A stretch of DNA of 24,173 bases. Origin: Pseudomonas sp. GTDB taxonomy: Bacteria; Pseudomonadota; Gammaproteobacteria; Pseudomonadales; Pseudomonadaceae. Position 1 is the stretch's first letter. Each line of letters begins with the position of its first letter. Position numbers and translations under genes: made by a program. Of this stretch, positions 16,679 through 23,860 are shown piece after piece. The stretch covers positions 1 to 24,173 of the forward strand of contig NZ_JASLAW010000087.1 of assembly GCF_030147005.1 (NCBI RefSeq), given 5' to 3'. Under the pieces are notes generated by a model. The model ran no database searches and had not been told where the DNA came from. It saw only the letters and a list, made by a program, of their open reading frames with translations.

Positions 16679-17629
16679 ATGCCAATGTCCGCCGTTCTTG
16701 AAAACACCGAAAAAACCAAAACTCGGAAACAGTGGCTGGCCGGGTTGATCACCAGCCTGATGTTCCTGATCGTGTGCCTGAGCTGGGGCACCACTTGGCT
16801 GGGCATCAAGATCGCGGTGGAAAGCGTGCCGCCGCTGACCTCCGCGGGCCTGCGCTTTCTGATCGCCTTCCCGTTGTTTCTGTGTTTTGCCCTGGTGCGC
16901 CGTGAGCCGATTCTGTTTCCGCGGGAAAGCCGCTGGTTTTTCGTATTCGTGACCCTGTCCTATTTCAGCATTCCGTATTACCTGCTCAATTACGGCGAGA
17001 TGCACGTCTCGTCCGGTCTGACCGCCCTGCTGTTCAGCTGCATGCCGGTGTTCATCCTGATTTTTTCCGCGCTGTTCCTGCGCGAGCGCATCTACTTCTC
17101 CCAGGTGGTGGGCATTGGTATCGGTTTCGGCAGCCTCTACATGATCATCAAGAGCCAGGGCCTGCACCTGGACCACGCCGAGTTCTTCGGCGTTCTGGCG
17201 ATTCTGACCGCAGCGATCATGCACGCCTTGTGCTACGTGATTACCAAGCAAAAAGGCAGCGCCATCAGCGTCATCACCTACAACACCCTGCCCATCGGCA
17301 TTGCCGGGCTAATGCTGTTCGTGGCCGGCCTGTGGTTTGAAACCCCGACCTTCGACGACATCACCCTGCGCTCCTGGAGTGCGCTGTTCTACCTCGGGCT
17401 GGTGGCATCGGTGGGCGGTTTCATTGTGTATTTCATGCTGCTCAAGCGCCTGAGCCCGATCATCCTGTCATTTGTGTTCATCATCTTTCCGGTGTTCGCG
17501 GTCATCATCGGCGCCTGGTACGAAGGCGTGGAAATTTCCCGGGACCTGATGCTGTACTCGGCGGTCCTGCTGGCCGGCTTTGCGATTACCAAGTTGCCCA
17601 TCGAAAAACTGCTGGCCAAGAAAAAATGA
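16679..17629 (+). CDS. EamA/DMT-family inner-membrane transporter, likely amino-acid or metabolite exporter
   Basis: A 316-residue protein with about ten hydrophobic helices in two EamA repeats. The first repeat carries the typical SWGTTWLGIKIAVESVPPLTSAGLRFLIA split over two helices. Some members, such as E. coli YdeD, export cysteine and O-acetylserine, which fits the genes downstream, but the substrate cannot be read from sequence. It is the first gene of the operon and is divergent from the MocR regulator. AGGGA lies upstream; ATGs at 16679 and 16685 are both possible. Its stop overlaps an ATG of the next frame, but the next gene probably starts 24 bases later. Confidence 0.9.
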   Translation: MPMSAVLENTEKTKTRKQWLAGLITSLMFLIVCLSWGTTWLGIKIAVESVPPLTSAGLRFLIAFPLFLCFALVRREPILFPRESRWFFVFVTLSYFSIPYYLLNYGEMHVSSGLTALLFSCMPVFILIFSALFLRERIYFSQVVGIGIGFGSLYMIIKSQGLHLDHAEFFGVLAILTAAIMHALCYVITKQKGSAISVITYNTLPIGIAGLMLFVAGLWFETPTFDDITLRSWSALFYLGLVASVGGFIVYFMLLKRLSPIILSFVFIIFPVFAVIIGAWYEGVEISRDLMLYSAVLLAGFAITKLPIEKLLAKKK

Positions 17630-17652
17630 TCCTCAACCGACGCGAGAGAAAC

Positions 17653-19515
17653 ATGGAAGTCCTCCGCCCCGAAGCCCTGGAACAGATCTACGCCCACGCC
17701 AGCCGCAGCTATCCCGAGGAATGCTGCGGCTTCATCTTCGCCGACGGCAGTGTGTACCTGGGCAGCAATATCCAGAACGAGTTGCACCGCAAGAACCCCG
17801 AGATGTACCCACGCAGCGCGGCCAGCGGCTACACCTTTTCAGTGGCCGATACCTTGCTGATGAACAAGGCGTTTCGCAGCGACAACCCGGTGGTGGTGAT
17901 CTACCACTCCCACCCGGACGTCGGTGCCTATTTCAGTGAAGAAGACCAGGACAAGGCGCTGTTCCTGGGTGAGCCGATCTACCCCGTCAGCTACCTGGTA
18001 GTAGACGTTCGCCAAGGCCAGGCCCTGGGCTCAAAGCTGTTTGCCTGGGATGGCAAACATTTCGCCCCTCAACCTTTCAACGACCTGCACACGGAGTTGT
18101 CCATGAACGCTGTCTCTTTCCCCGACATTCTGGTTCGCGTGGCCAAGCTGCCGGAATCGACCCTCGAGGGCGCCGGAACGACATTGCGCGAAGTCATTGA
18201 AAACCTCTGCAACCGCTACCCACAGTTGCGTCAGCATCTGTTTCACGAGAAGAACGATCAGCTCAAGGAACACTTCCTGTTTACCGCGCAGGAAGAATTG
18301 ATCGACGCCGACGAGCCGCTGCCTGAACAAGCCCGAATCGAAGTGCTGCTCGCCACCTCCGGCGGTATCGACGTCGACACCCTGAGCAACGAAGAAGTGC
18401 AACGCTACGTACGCCATATCACCCTGCCCGGTGTGGGCCGTGAAGGCCAATTGGACCTGAAGAAAGCCAAGGTGCTGATCATCGGCACCGGCGGCCTGGG
18501 CTCACCCATCAGTCTGTACCTGGCGGCGGCCGGCATCGGCACCCTGGGGCTGGTGGACTTCGATGTGGTGGAAAGCAGCAACCTGCAACGCCAGATCGTG
18601 CACGGCAACAGCACCCTGGGCATGCCCAAGGTGGAATCCGCCAAGCAACGCCTGCAGGATTTGAACCGCCACATCCGGATCAACGCGCACAACACCGCGC
18701 TCAACGCCGACAACGCTCTGGAACTGGTGGGCGCCTACGACCTGGTGATCGACGGCACGGATAATTTCGACACCCGCTACCTGGTCAATGACGCGTGCGT
18801 GCAGTTGGGCAAACCCCTGGTGTACGGCGCCATCTATCGTTTCGACGGGCAAATCAGCGTGCTCAACTATAAAGGCGGGCCGTGCTATCGCTGCCTGTTC
18901 CCCAAGGCCCCGCCCGCAGAGCTGGCGCCCAATTGCAGCGCCGGCGGGGTGATCGGCGTGTTACCGGGGGTGGTCGGGATGATCCAGGCGACCGAGGCGA
19001 TCAAATTGCTCATCGGCATTGGCGAACCCTTGTCCGGCCGCTTGATGCGCTTCGATGCACTGGCAATGAAATTCAGCGAGATCCGCTTCAAGCGCCGTGC
19101 CGACTGCCCGTGCTGCTCTGAACGGCGCCACAGCGAAACCGCCGCACCGACGGCGTGCGCGGACGCCGTGCCGAGCCAACCGTCCCTGGCCGAAGAACGC
19201 TACATCAAGCCTCGCGTGCTCAAGCAGGTGATCGACAACCACCGCAGCGCCGACGTCTTGCTCGACGTACGCGACGCCAGCGAACTGGAAGTGTGCAAAT
19301 TGCCGGGCGTGGTGCACATCCCGCTGGCAGAGCTGGACGCGCAACTCGACAGCCTGAGCCGCGACAACACCCATTACCTGATCTGCTATGCCGGCACGCG
19401 GGCCGAGCAGGCCGCCAGCACCTTGCTGGCGGCGGGTTTCGCCAATACCAAAGTCCTGCAGGGCGGCATGAAACACTGGGTGCGCGACGTCGAACCCGAC
19501 ATGCCGCTGTACTGA
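17653..19515 (+). CDS. JAMM peptidase - ubiquitin-like sulfur carrier - E1 (ThiF/MoeB) - rhodanese fusion protein
   Basis: A 620-residue four-domain protein. Residues 1-140 form a JAMM/Mec-type zinc peptidase: Glu22 or Glu23, then His85-x-His87-x7-Ser95-x2-Asp98. Residues 151-238 form a beta-grasp domain resembling CysO (MNAVSFPDIL at the start, VLLATSGG at the end) with Gly237-Gly238. Residues 243-490 form an E1-like adenylyltransferase: RYVRHITLPGVG, nucleotide loop GTGGLG (278-283), SNLQRQ (309-314), zinc cysteines 411, 414, 485 and 488, and catalytic Cys428 in PNCSAGGVIGVLPG. Residues 515-620 form a rhodanese with active Cys578 in CYAGTR. Together these could sulfurate a carrier C-terminus, use it and cut it. 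The start at 17653 follows GAGAG; an ATG at 17626 has no such site. It lies upstream of cysteine-synthase and serine-acetyltransferase genes. The product of the pathway is unknown. Confidence 0.93.
   Translation: MEVLRPEALEQIYAHASRSYPEECCGFIFADGSVYLGSNIQNELHRKNPEMYPRSAASGYTFSVADTLLMNKAFRSDNPVVVIYHSHPDVGAYFSEEDQDKALFLGEPIYPVSYLVVDVRQGQALGSKLFAWDGKHFAPQPFNDLHTELSMNAVSFPDILVRVAKLPESTLEGAGTTLREVIENLCNRYPQLRQHLFHEKNDQLKEHFLFTAQEELIDADEPLPEQARIEVLLATSGGIDVDTLSNEEVQRYVRHITLPGVGREGQLDLKKAKVLIIGTGGLGSPISLYLAAAGIGTLGLVDFDVVESSNLQRQIVHGNSTLGMPKVESAKQRLQDLNRHIRINAHNTALNADNALELVGAYDLVIDGTDNFDTRYLVNDACVQLGKPLVYGAIYRFDGQISVLNYKGGPCYRCLFPKAPPAELAPNCSAGGVIGVLPGVVGMIQATEAIKLLIGIGEPLSGRLMRFDALAMKFSEIRFKRRADCPCCSERRHSETAAPTACADAVPSQPSLAEERYIKPRVLKQVIDNHRSADVLLDVRDASELEVCKLPGVVHIPLAELDAQLDSLSRDNTHYLICYAGTRAEQAASTLLAAGFANTKVLQGGMKHWVRDVEPDMPLY
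18093..18105 (+). promoter_or_regulatory. Possible internal translation start for the ubiquitin-like/E1/rhodanese part
   Basis: GGAG at 18093-18096 lies six bases before an in-frame ATG at 18103-18105, exactly where the ubiquitin-like domain begins (Met151, MNAVSFPDIL). The context is as good as that of a real gene start. It could yield a second product of about 470 residues lacking the JAMM domain, or be a relic of the gene fusion. Confidence 0.4.
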
Positions 19516-19529
19516 CCGGGGGCCGACTG

Positions 19530-20444
19530 ATGCTGCATAACTCCATTCTCGACGTGATCGGCCAGACCCCGATCGTACGTCTGGGGCAGTTTTCCGAAGA
19601 CCTCGGCATCGAGGTCTACGCCAAGCTGGAATCCCTCAACCCGGGCGGCAGCCACAAGGCGCGCATCGCCCTGGGCATGATCCTCGACGCCGAACGCCGT
19701 GGCGTGCTGATGCGCGACTCCGGGCAAACCATCATCGAACCCAGCGGTGGCAACACCGGCATCGGCCTGGTGATGGCCGGCAACGTGCTCGGTTACAAAG
19801 TGGTGCTGGTGATTCCGGACAACTACAGCCCCGAAAAACAAAAGCTGCTGCGCCTGTATGGCGCCAAAGTTGTGCTCTCGGACAGCCGCCTGGGTAACAA
19901 TTCCCACGGCGAAAAGTGCATGGAGCTTCAGCTGGAAAATCCCAACTACGTGATGCTCAACCAACAACGCAATCGCGCCAATCCCCAAACCCACCGCGAC
20001 ACCACCGCGCCGGAAATCATCCGCGCCTTTGGCGATCAGCGCGTGGATTACTTCGTCAGCGGCATCGGCACCGGTGGGCATATCACCGGTATCGGCGAAA
20101 CCCTCAAGGCGGCCTGGCCGGCACTGCGCGTGATGGGCGTGGAGCCGGAAGAATGCGACCTGCTCAAAGACCAGCACGCCGCGCACGCCATCCAGGGCCT
20201 GTCGATTGGCCTGATCCCGAGCATTCTTAACCTGAACGTACTGGACGGCATGCTCAAGGTGTCGCACTCGGCGTGCCTGGAAATGATCAAACGCATCATG
20301 CGCACCGACGCCATCAGCCTGGGGTTGTCCTCGGCCGCCAACATGGTCGCCATCGCCCAACTTGCCCCGCAATTGCCGCCCGAAACGGTGGTGTTGACCC
20401 TGGTCTACGACAATGCCGACAGCTACCTGCCCAGTTTCGAATAA
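19530..20444 (+). CDS. PLP-dependent cysteine-synthase-family protein with altered substrate loop
   Basis: A 304-residue fold-type II PLP enzyme of the CysK/CysM/CBS family, expected to replace the acetyl group of O-acetylserine, or a similar leaving group, with a sulfur or other nucleophile. The Schiff-base lysine is Lys43 in GGSHKARIA. The substrate loop reads PSGGNTG (71-77) where the usual form is TSGNTG, so the serine is a glycine. The phosphate loop reads GTGGHITG (180-187) in place of GTGGT, and the C-terminal motif is LSSAAN in place of ISSGA. Length is normal. The ATG lies 14 bases after the fusion gene, with GGGGG upstream. The neighbouring SAT suggests O-acetylserine as substrate and the upstream carrier suggests a protein thiocarboxylate as sulfur donor; both are inference. 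Confidence 0.9.
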   Translation: MLHNSILDVIGQTPIVRLGQFSEDLGIEVYAKLESLNPGGSHKARIALGMILDAERRGVLMRDSGQTIIEPSGGNTGIGLVMAGNVLGYKVVLVIPDNYSPEKQKLLRLYGAKVVLSDSRLGNNSHGEKCMELQLENPNYVMLNQQRNRANPQTHRDTTAPEIIRAFGDQRVDYFVSGIGTGGHITGIGETLKAAWPALRVMGVEPEECDLLKDQHAAHAIQGLSIGLIPSILNLNVLDGMLKVSHSACLEMIKRIMRTDAISLGLSSAANMVAIAQLAPQLPPETVVLTLVYDNADSYLPSFE

Positions 20445-20481
20445 CCGGTTACCCAACCATCCAGAATGCGGGGGTGCCTCC

Positions 20482-21474
20482 ATGGGAGGCTTTATCGACA
20501 TGCAACAGCTGCACGATGAGCTGCTGACCCACCTCATCCAAACCCTCACACCTGCGCAGATGAAGCAGTTGGAACCGCACCTGGCGCCGCTGATCCAGAA
20601 CGCCGCCCAGGCGGTGGCCGAGGATTTGATCGCCTACGCCTATCGCGACCCGGCGTCGCGCGGGCGCGGCGAATTGATCCTGGAATCCTACGCCTCGTTC
20701 AAAGCGGTGTTGTTCTACCGGCTTGCGCACCTGGTGTGGAATTTTCCGGAGCCGGCCCACGGCGTATTTACCCGCATGGCCCTCAAGCTCAGCAACCAGG
20801 GCAAGATCCTGTCCGGGGCCGAGATCCACCCGGCTGCGCGCATCGGCCGGCGCTTTGTGCTGGACCATGGCTACGGCACGGTTATCGGCGAAACCTGCGA
20901 GATCGGTAACGACTGCTACATCCTCTGTGGCGTGACCCTGGGCGCTCGCGGCATTGCCAACAACCCGGACGGCAAGCGCCATCCTCGGCTGGGCAACAAT
21001 GTCGAGGTCGGCGCCGGGGCACGGGTGCTGGGCTATGTGCAGATCGGTGACAACGTGTTTATCAGCCCGTCCTGCGTCATTACCCAGGACGTGCCGGCGG
21101 GCACCAAGGTCAAGGTGGTCAACCAGATCCAACTGCAGAAAAACGATGAATCGGAGCACAGCAACTACCTCGGCGCGTTCGCCCTGGAAGAGCGCCTGCA
21201 CGTGGTCGGCGAGGTCGATGCCGGCCATAAGGTCACGGTGCTGGACGCCGACTTTCATCCACTGCAGGGGCTGATGCTCGAACCGACGGTGAAAGAGCGT
21301 CATCACCTGCAATTTCGCCTGCGCCGCCTCGACACCGGCCAACAGCTGCCGCGCCTGCCGCTGAACCTGAAAGTCTGCGGGCCGGAGTTCGAAATCACCC
21401 TGCTCTCTCCCCCTGGCTTGAGTGCAATGGTGCGTCACCTGATGCAAGCCAACCCACTGATCGTCGGAGGTTGA
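20482..21474 (+). CDS. Serine O-acetyltransferase with a long C-terminal extension
   Basis: A 330-residue CysE/EpsC-type acetyltransferase that makes O-acetylserine from serine and acetyl-CoA. An N-terminal helical part (1-110) is followed by a left-handed beta-helix of hexapeptide repeats (112-215). Catalytic residues are visible as Asp128-His129 in LDHGYG and His167 in GKRHPRL, with VIGET between. After the usual end there are about 110 extra residues (217-330), rich in beta strands and unlike the short tail of normal SATs; I do not recognise this part. Feedback inhibition by cysteine normally uses the C-terminal tail, so control may differ. Starts at 20482 (after GGGGGTG) and 20500 (after GGAGG, 10 bases) are both possible. 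The stop lies two bases before the alaX-like ATG. Confidence 0.9.
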   Translation: MGGFIDMQQLHDELLTHLIQTLTPAQMKQLEPHLAPLIQNAAQAVAEDLIAYAYRDPASRGRGELILESYASFKAVLFYRLAHLVWNFPEPAHGVFTRMALKLSNQGKILSGAEIHPAARIGRRFVLDHGYGTVIGETCEIGNDCYILCGVTLGARGIANNPDGKRHPRLGNNVEVGAGARVLGYVQIGDNVFISPSCVITQDVPAGTKVKVVNQIQLQKNDESEHSNYLGAFALEERLHVVGEVDAGHKVTVLDADFHPLQGLMLEPTVKERHHLQFRLRRLDTGQQLPRLPLNLKVCGPEFEITLLSPPGLSAMVRHLMQANPLIVGG

Positions 21475-21476
21475 AC

Positions 21477-22205
21477 ATGTCCGTGCATACCATGGAAACC
21501 CTGGCGCTGTTCGACAGCGCCCCTTATCAAAACGCCTTCAGCGCACGGGTGATTGCCGTCAGCGAGCAGGGCATCGCCCTGGAGCACACGCTGTTCTACC
21601 CCACCGGCGGCGGGCAACCGGGTGATACCGGCCACCTCACCCTGGCCGATGGCACCCGCGTGGAGGTCACCGGCACGGTGCGCGACCCGGTGCTGCGCTC
21701 GATCATCTGGCATCAGGTGCAACAGTGTCCCGCGCAACTGATCCCCGGCGTCCAGGTCGACGCCGGGCTGGATTGGGAGCGCCGCTACCAGCATATGAAG
21801 ATGCACACCTGCCTGCATTTGCTGTGCGCCATCATCGACGCCCCCGTCACCGGTTGCAGCATCGGCGCGGACAAGGGTCGCCTGGATTTCGACCTGCCGG
21901 AAATGACCCTGGACAAAGACAGCATCACGCGCGACCTCAACGCACTGATCGAGCAGGCCCACGCGGTGAAAACCCTGTCCATGCCGGCCAGCGAATATTC
22001 GACGCTGCTGCAGATCACCCGCACCCAGGCGGTTGCGCCGCCGGTCGTTCAAGGCTCCATACGCGTGATTGAAATTCCCGGCATCGACATCCAGCCGTGC
22101 GGCGGCACCCATGTGCTCAATACCGAAGAAATCGGCCGGGTGTTCTGCGAGAAGATCGAGAAGAAGAGCAAGCACAACCGCCGGGTCATCCTGCGGTTCG
22201 AGTAG
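21477..22205 (+). CDS. AlaX-type alanyl-tRNA editing protein
   Basis: A 242-residue free-standing editing protein related to the editing domain of alanyl-tRNA synthetase; such proteins remove wrongly attached amino acids (serine, glycine) from tRNA-Ala. An N-terminal barrel part carries LFYPTGGGQPGDTG (39-52). The editing domain has the zinc ligands His110 and His114 (HTCLH) and Cys208 and His212 (CGGTH). The size fits the AlaX-M class. A strong GGAGG at 21466-21470 lies six bases before the ATG, inside the end of the SAT gene, so the two are tightly coupled. Placement in a cysteine-type operon hints at protection against a mischarged amino acid made or handled by this operon. Confidence 0.9.
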   Translation: MSVHTMETLALFDSAPYQNAFSARVIAVSEQGIALEHTLFYPTGGGQPGDTGHLTLADGTRVEVTGTVRDPVLRSIIWHQVQQCPAQLIPGVQVDAGLDWERRYQHMKMHTCLHLLCAIIDAPVTGCSIGADKGRLDFDLPEMTLDKDSITRDLNALIEQAHAVKTLSMPASEYSTLLQITRTQAVAPPVVQGSIRVIEIPGIDIQPCGGTHVLNTEEIGRVFCEKIEKKSKHNRRVILRFE

Positions 22206-22375
22206 CGGGAGCGCGGTCTGCTGTGGGAGCCGGCTCCCATATTTGGACCGCGGGCATCAGTCAGATAGCCACGGGCTGCGCCGACACCACGGGAGCAAGC
22301 TCCCTCGCCACAGGTTCAGCGCCGCCCGCAGATTTGTATGGATACCGACAGCTGCCACATTGACCGCGTGGTTTT
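22206..22375. repeat. REP-type palindromes between the editing gene and prpD
   Basis: Between the convergent editing gene and prpD lies a nested hairpin. CGCGGTC (22212-22218) pairs with GACCGCG (22246-22252) around a perfect 16-bp palindrome, TGGGAGCCGGCTCCCA (22224-22239). A second REP core, GGGAGCAAGCTCCCTCGCCACA, split here as GGGAGC AA GCTCCC, begins at 22291. It may end transcription from both sides. The rest shows nothing else. Confidence 0.75.
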
Positions 22376-23860
22376 CTAGATCACGAACAGGTCCATGAAG
22401 CGGTTGACTGGCGTGGCCTCAAGCCGCGTCTGGTCCTTGCACAACGTAAAAATCTCGGCGCTGCGCTGTGCGGTAAACCGTGTGGCCAGGTTGGCTCTGA
22501 ACTTGTCTTCCAGCAAAGCAATCCCGTCCTCCCGACGACGGCGATGGCCAATCGGATATTCCACCGCTACCTGCTCGGTGCAGGTGCCGTCGGTGAAGAA
22601 CACCTGCACCGCATTGGCAATGGAGCGTTTGTCGGCCTCCAGGTATTCGCGGCTGTAACGTGGGTCTTCGACGATGACCATCTTCGCGCGCAACTCATCG
22701 ATGATCGGATGGGCGGCATGGAATTCATCCTCGTAATGCTCGGCCACCAACGTGCCGAAAGCCAATGGCACGGCGGTCATGTATTGCAGGCAATGGTCAC
22801 GGTCCGCGGCGTTGGCCAGTGGGCCGACCTTGGAGATGATGCGAATCGCCGACTCGTGGGTGGTGATCACGATGCGCTCGATTTCATGCAGGCGTTTGCT
22901 AACCAACGGATGCAAGGTGACCGCTGCTTCGCAGGCAGTCTGCGCGTGGAATTCAGCGGGGAAGCTGATCTTGAACAGCACATTTTCCATCACGTAGGTG
23001 CCGTACGGCTGAGACAGGCTGAACCTGCGCTGTTCTTCAGGCTTGAGGGCCAGGTCCTTGTTGGTGTGGCTGAACAACACGTCGTAAAAGCCCCATTGTG
23101 GCGCGCTCAGCACACCGGGAATGCCCATCTCGCCGCGCAGCGCGATATCCGCCAGGCGCACGCCGCGACTCGATGCATCGCCCGCCGCCCAGGATTTGCG
23201 CGAACCTGCGTTCGGCGCATGGCGGTAAGTGCGCAACGCCTGCCCATCGACAAAAGCGTGAGACAACGCCGCAAGCAGTTGCTCACGGTTGGCGCCCATC
23301 AGCTTGGCGGTGACGGCCGTCGAAGCGACTTTCACCAGCAGCACATGGTCGAGGCCGACGCGATTGAAGGAATTTTCCAAAGCAATCACGCCCTGGATCT
23401 CGTGGGCCATGATCATTGCTTCCAGCACGGCGCGTACGGTCAGCGGTGAGTCACCACTGGCCACGCGTTTTTGCGACAGATGATCAGCCACCGCGAGAAT
23501 GCCGCCCAGGTTGTCCGAGGGGTGGCCCCATTCGGCCGCGAGCCAGGTGTCGTTGTAGTCGAGCCAGCGCACGATACAGCCGATGTCCCAGGCCGCCTTG
23601 ACCGGGTCCAGCCGCAGCGAAGTGCCCGGCACCCGAGCGCCGAACGGCACCACGGTGCCTTCGACAATCGGCCCCAGGTGCTTGGTGCACTCAGGGAAGC
23701 GCAAGGCCAGCAGGCCGCAACCGAGGGTATCCATCAGGCAGTTGCGTGCGGTGTCCAATGCGGCCTCGGACTCGATCCGGTAGTTGAGGACATAGTCGGC
23801 GATGTCCTGCAGGACCTGGTCGTAGTCGGGGCGGTTGTTCTGGTCGACGTTGGCGCTCAT
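22376..23860 (-). CDS. prpD: 2-methylcitrate dehydratase, MmgE/PrpD family
   Basis: A 494-residue cytoplasmic enzyme of the propionate-degrading methylcitrate cycle that dehydrates 2-methylcitrate to 2-methyl-cis-aconitate. PrpD features include DTLGCGLLALRFPECTKHLGP near the N-terminus split over two helices, WLDYNDTWLAAEWGHPSDN, and the central HAFVDGQALRTYRHAPN region. The length is close to the family norm of about 480. The start is the ATG at 23858-23860, with GGAG eight bases upstream; the frame is open for 30 more codons without support. Other prp genes are not in the window, so it is either the last gene of an operon beginning beyond 24173 or expressed alone. The two 99-base repeat arms lie upstream. 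Confidence 0.93.
   Translation of the reverse strand: MSANVDQNNRPDYDQVLQDIADYVLNYRIESEAALDTARNCLMDTLGCGLLALRFPECTKHLGPIVEGTVVPFGARVPGTSLRLDPVKAAWDIGCIVRWLDYNDTWLAAEWGHPSDNLGGILAVADHLSQKRVASGDSPLTVRAVLEAMIMAHEIQGVIALENSFNRVGLDHVLLVKVASTAVTAKLMGANREQLLAALSHAFVDGQALRTYRHAPNAGSRKSWAAGDASSRGVRLADIALRGEMGIPGVLSAPQWGFYDVLFSHTNKDLALKPEEQRRFSLSQPYGTYVMENVLFKISFPAEFHAQTACEAAVTLHPLVSKRLHEIERIVITTHESAIRIISKVGPLANAADRDHCLQYMTAVPLAFGTLVAEHYEDEFHAAHPIIDELRAKMVIVEDPRYSREYLEADKRSIANAVQVFFTDGTCTEQVAVEYPIGHRRRREDGIALLEDKFRANLATRFTAQRSAEIFTLCKDQTRLEATPVNRFMDLFVI

Noticed and set aside
17626..17652. Earlier ATG of the fusion gene, overlapping the exporter stop
   Set aside because: No Shine-Dalgarno upstream, and the nine extra residues (MILNRRERN) do not belong to the JAMM fold. 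The overlap itself is typical of coupled genes, so it cannot be fully excluded.
17653..19515. Reading the fusion as plain MoeB/ThiF for molybdopterin or thiamine synthesis
   Set aside because: No moa or thi genes are nearby. The JAMM and CysO-like domains and the cysteine-type neighbours point to a different sulfur-transfer role.
19386..20549. A 387-codon open frame on the minus strand across the cysteine-synthase homologue
   Set aside because: Antisense shadow rich in His, Gln and Ala with no domain; the plus-strand gene is well supported.
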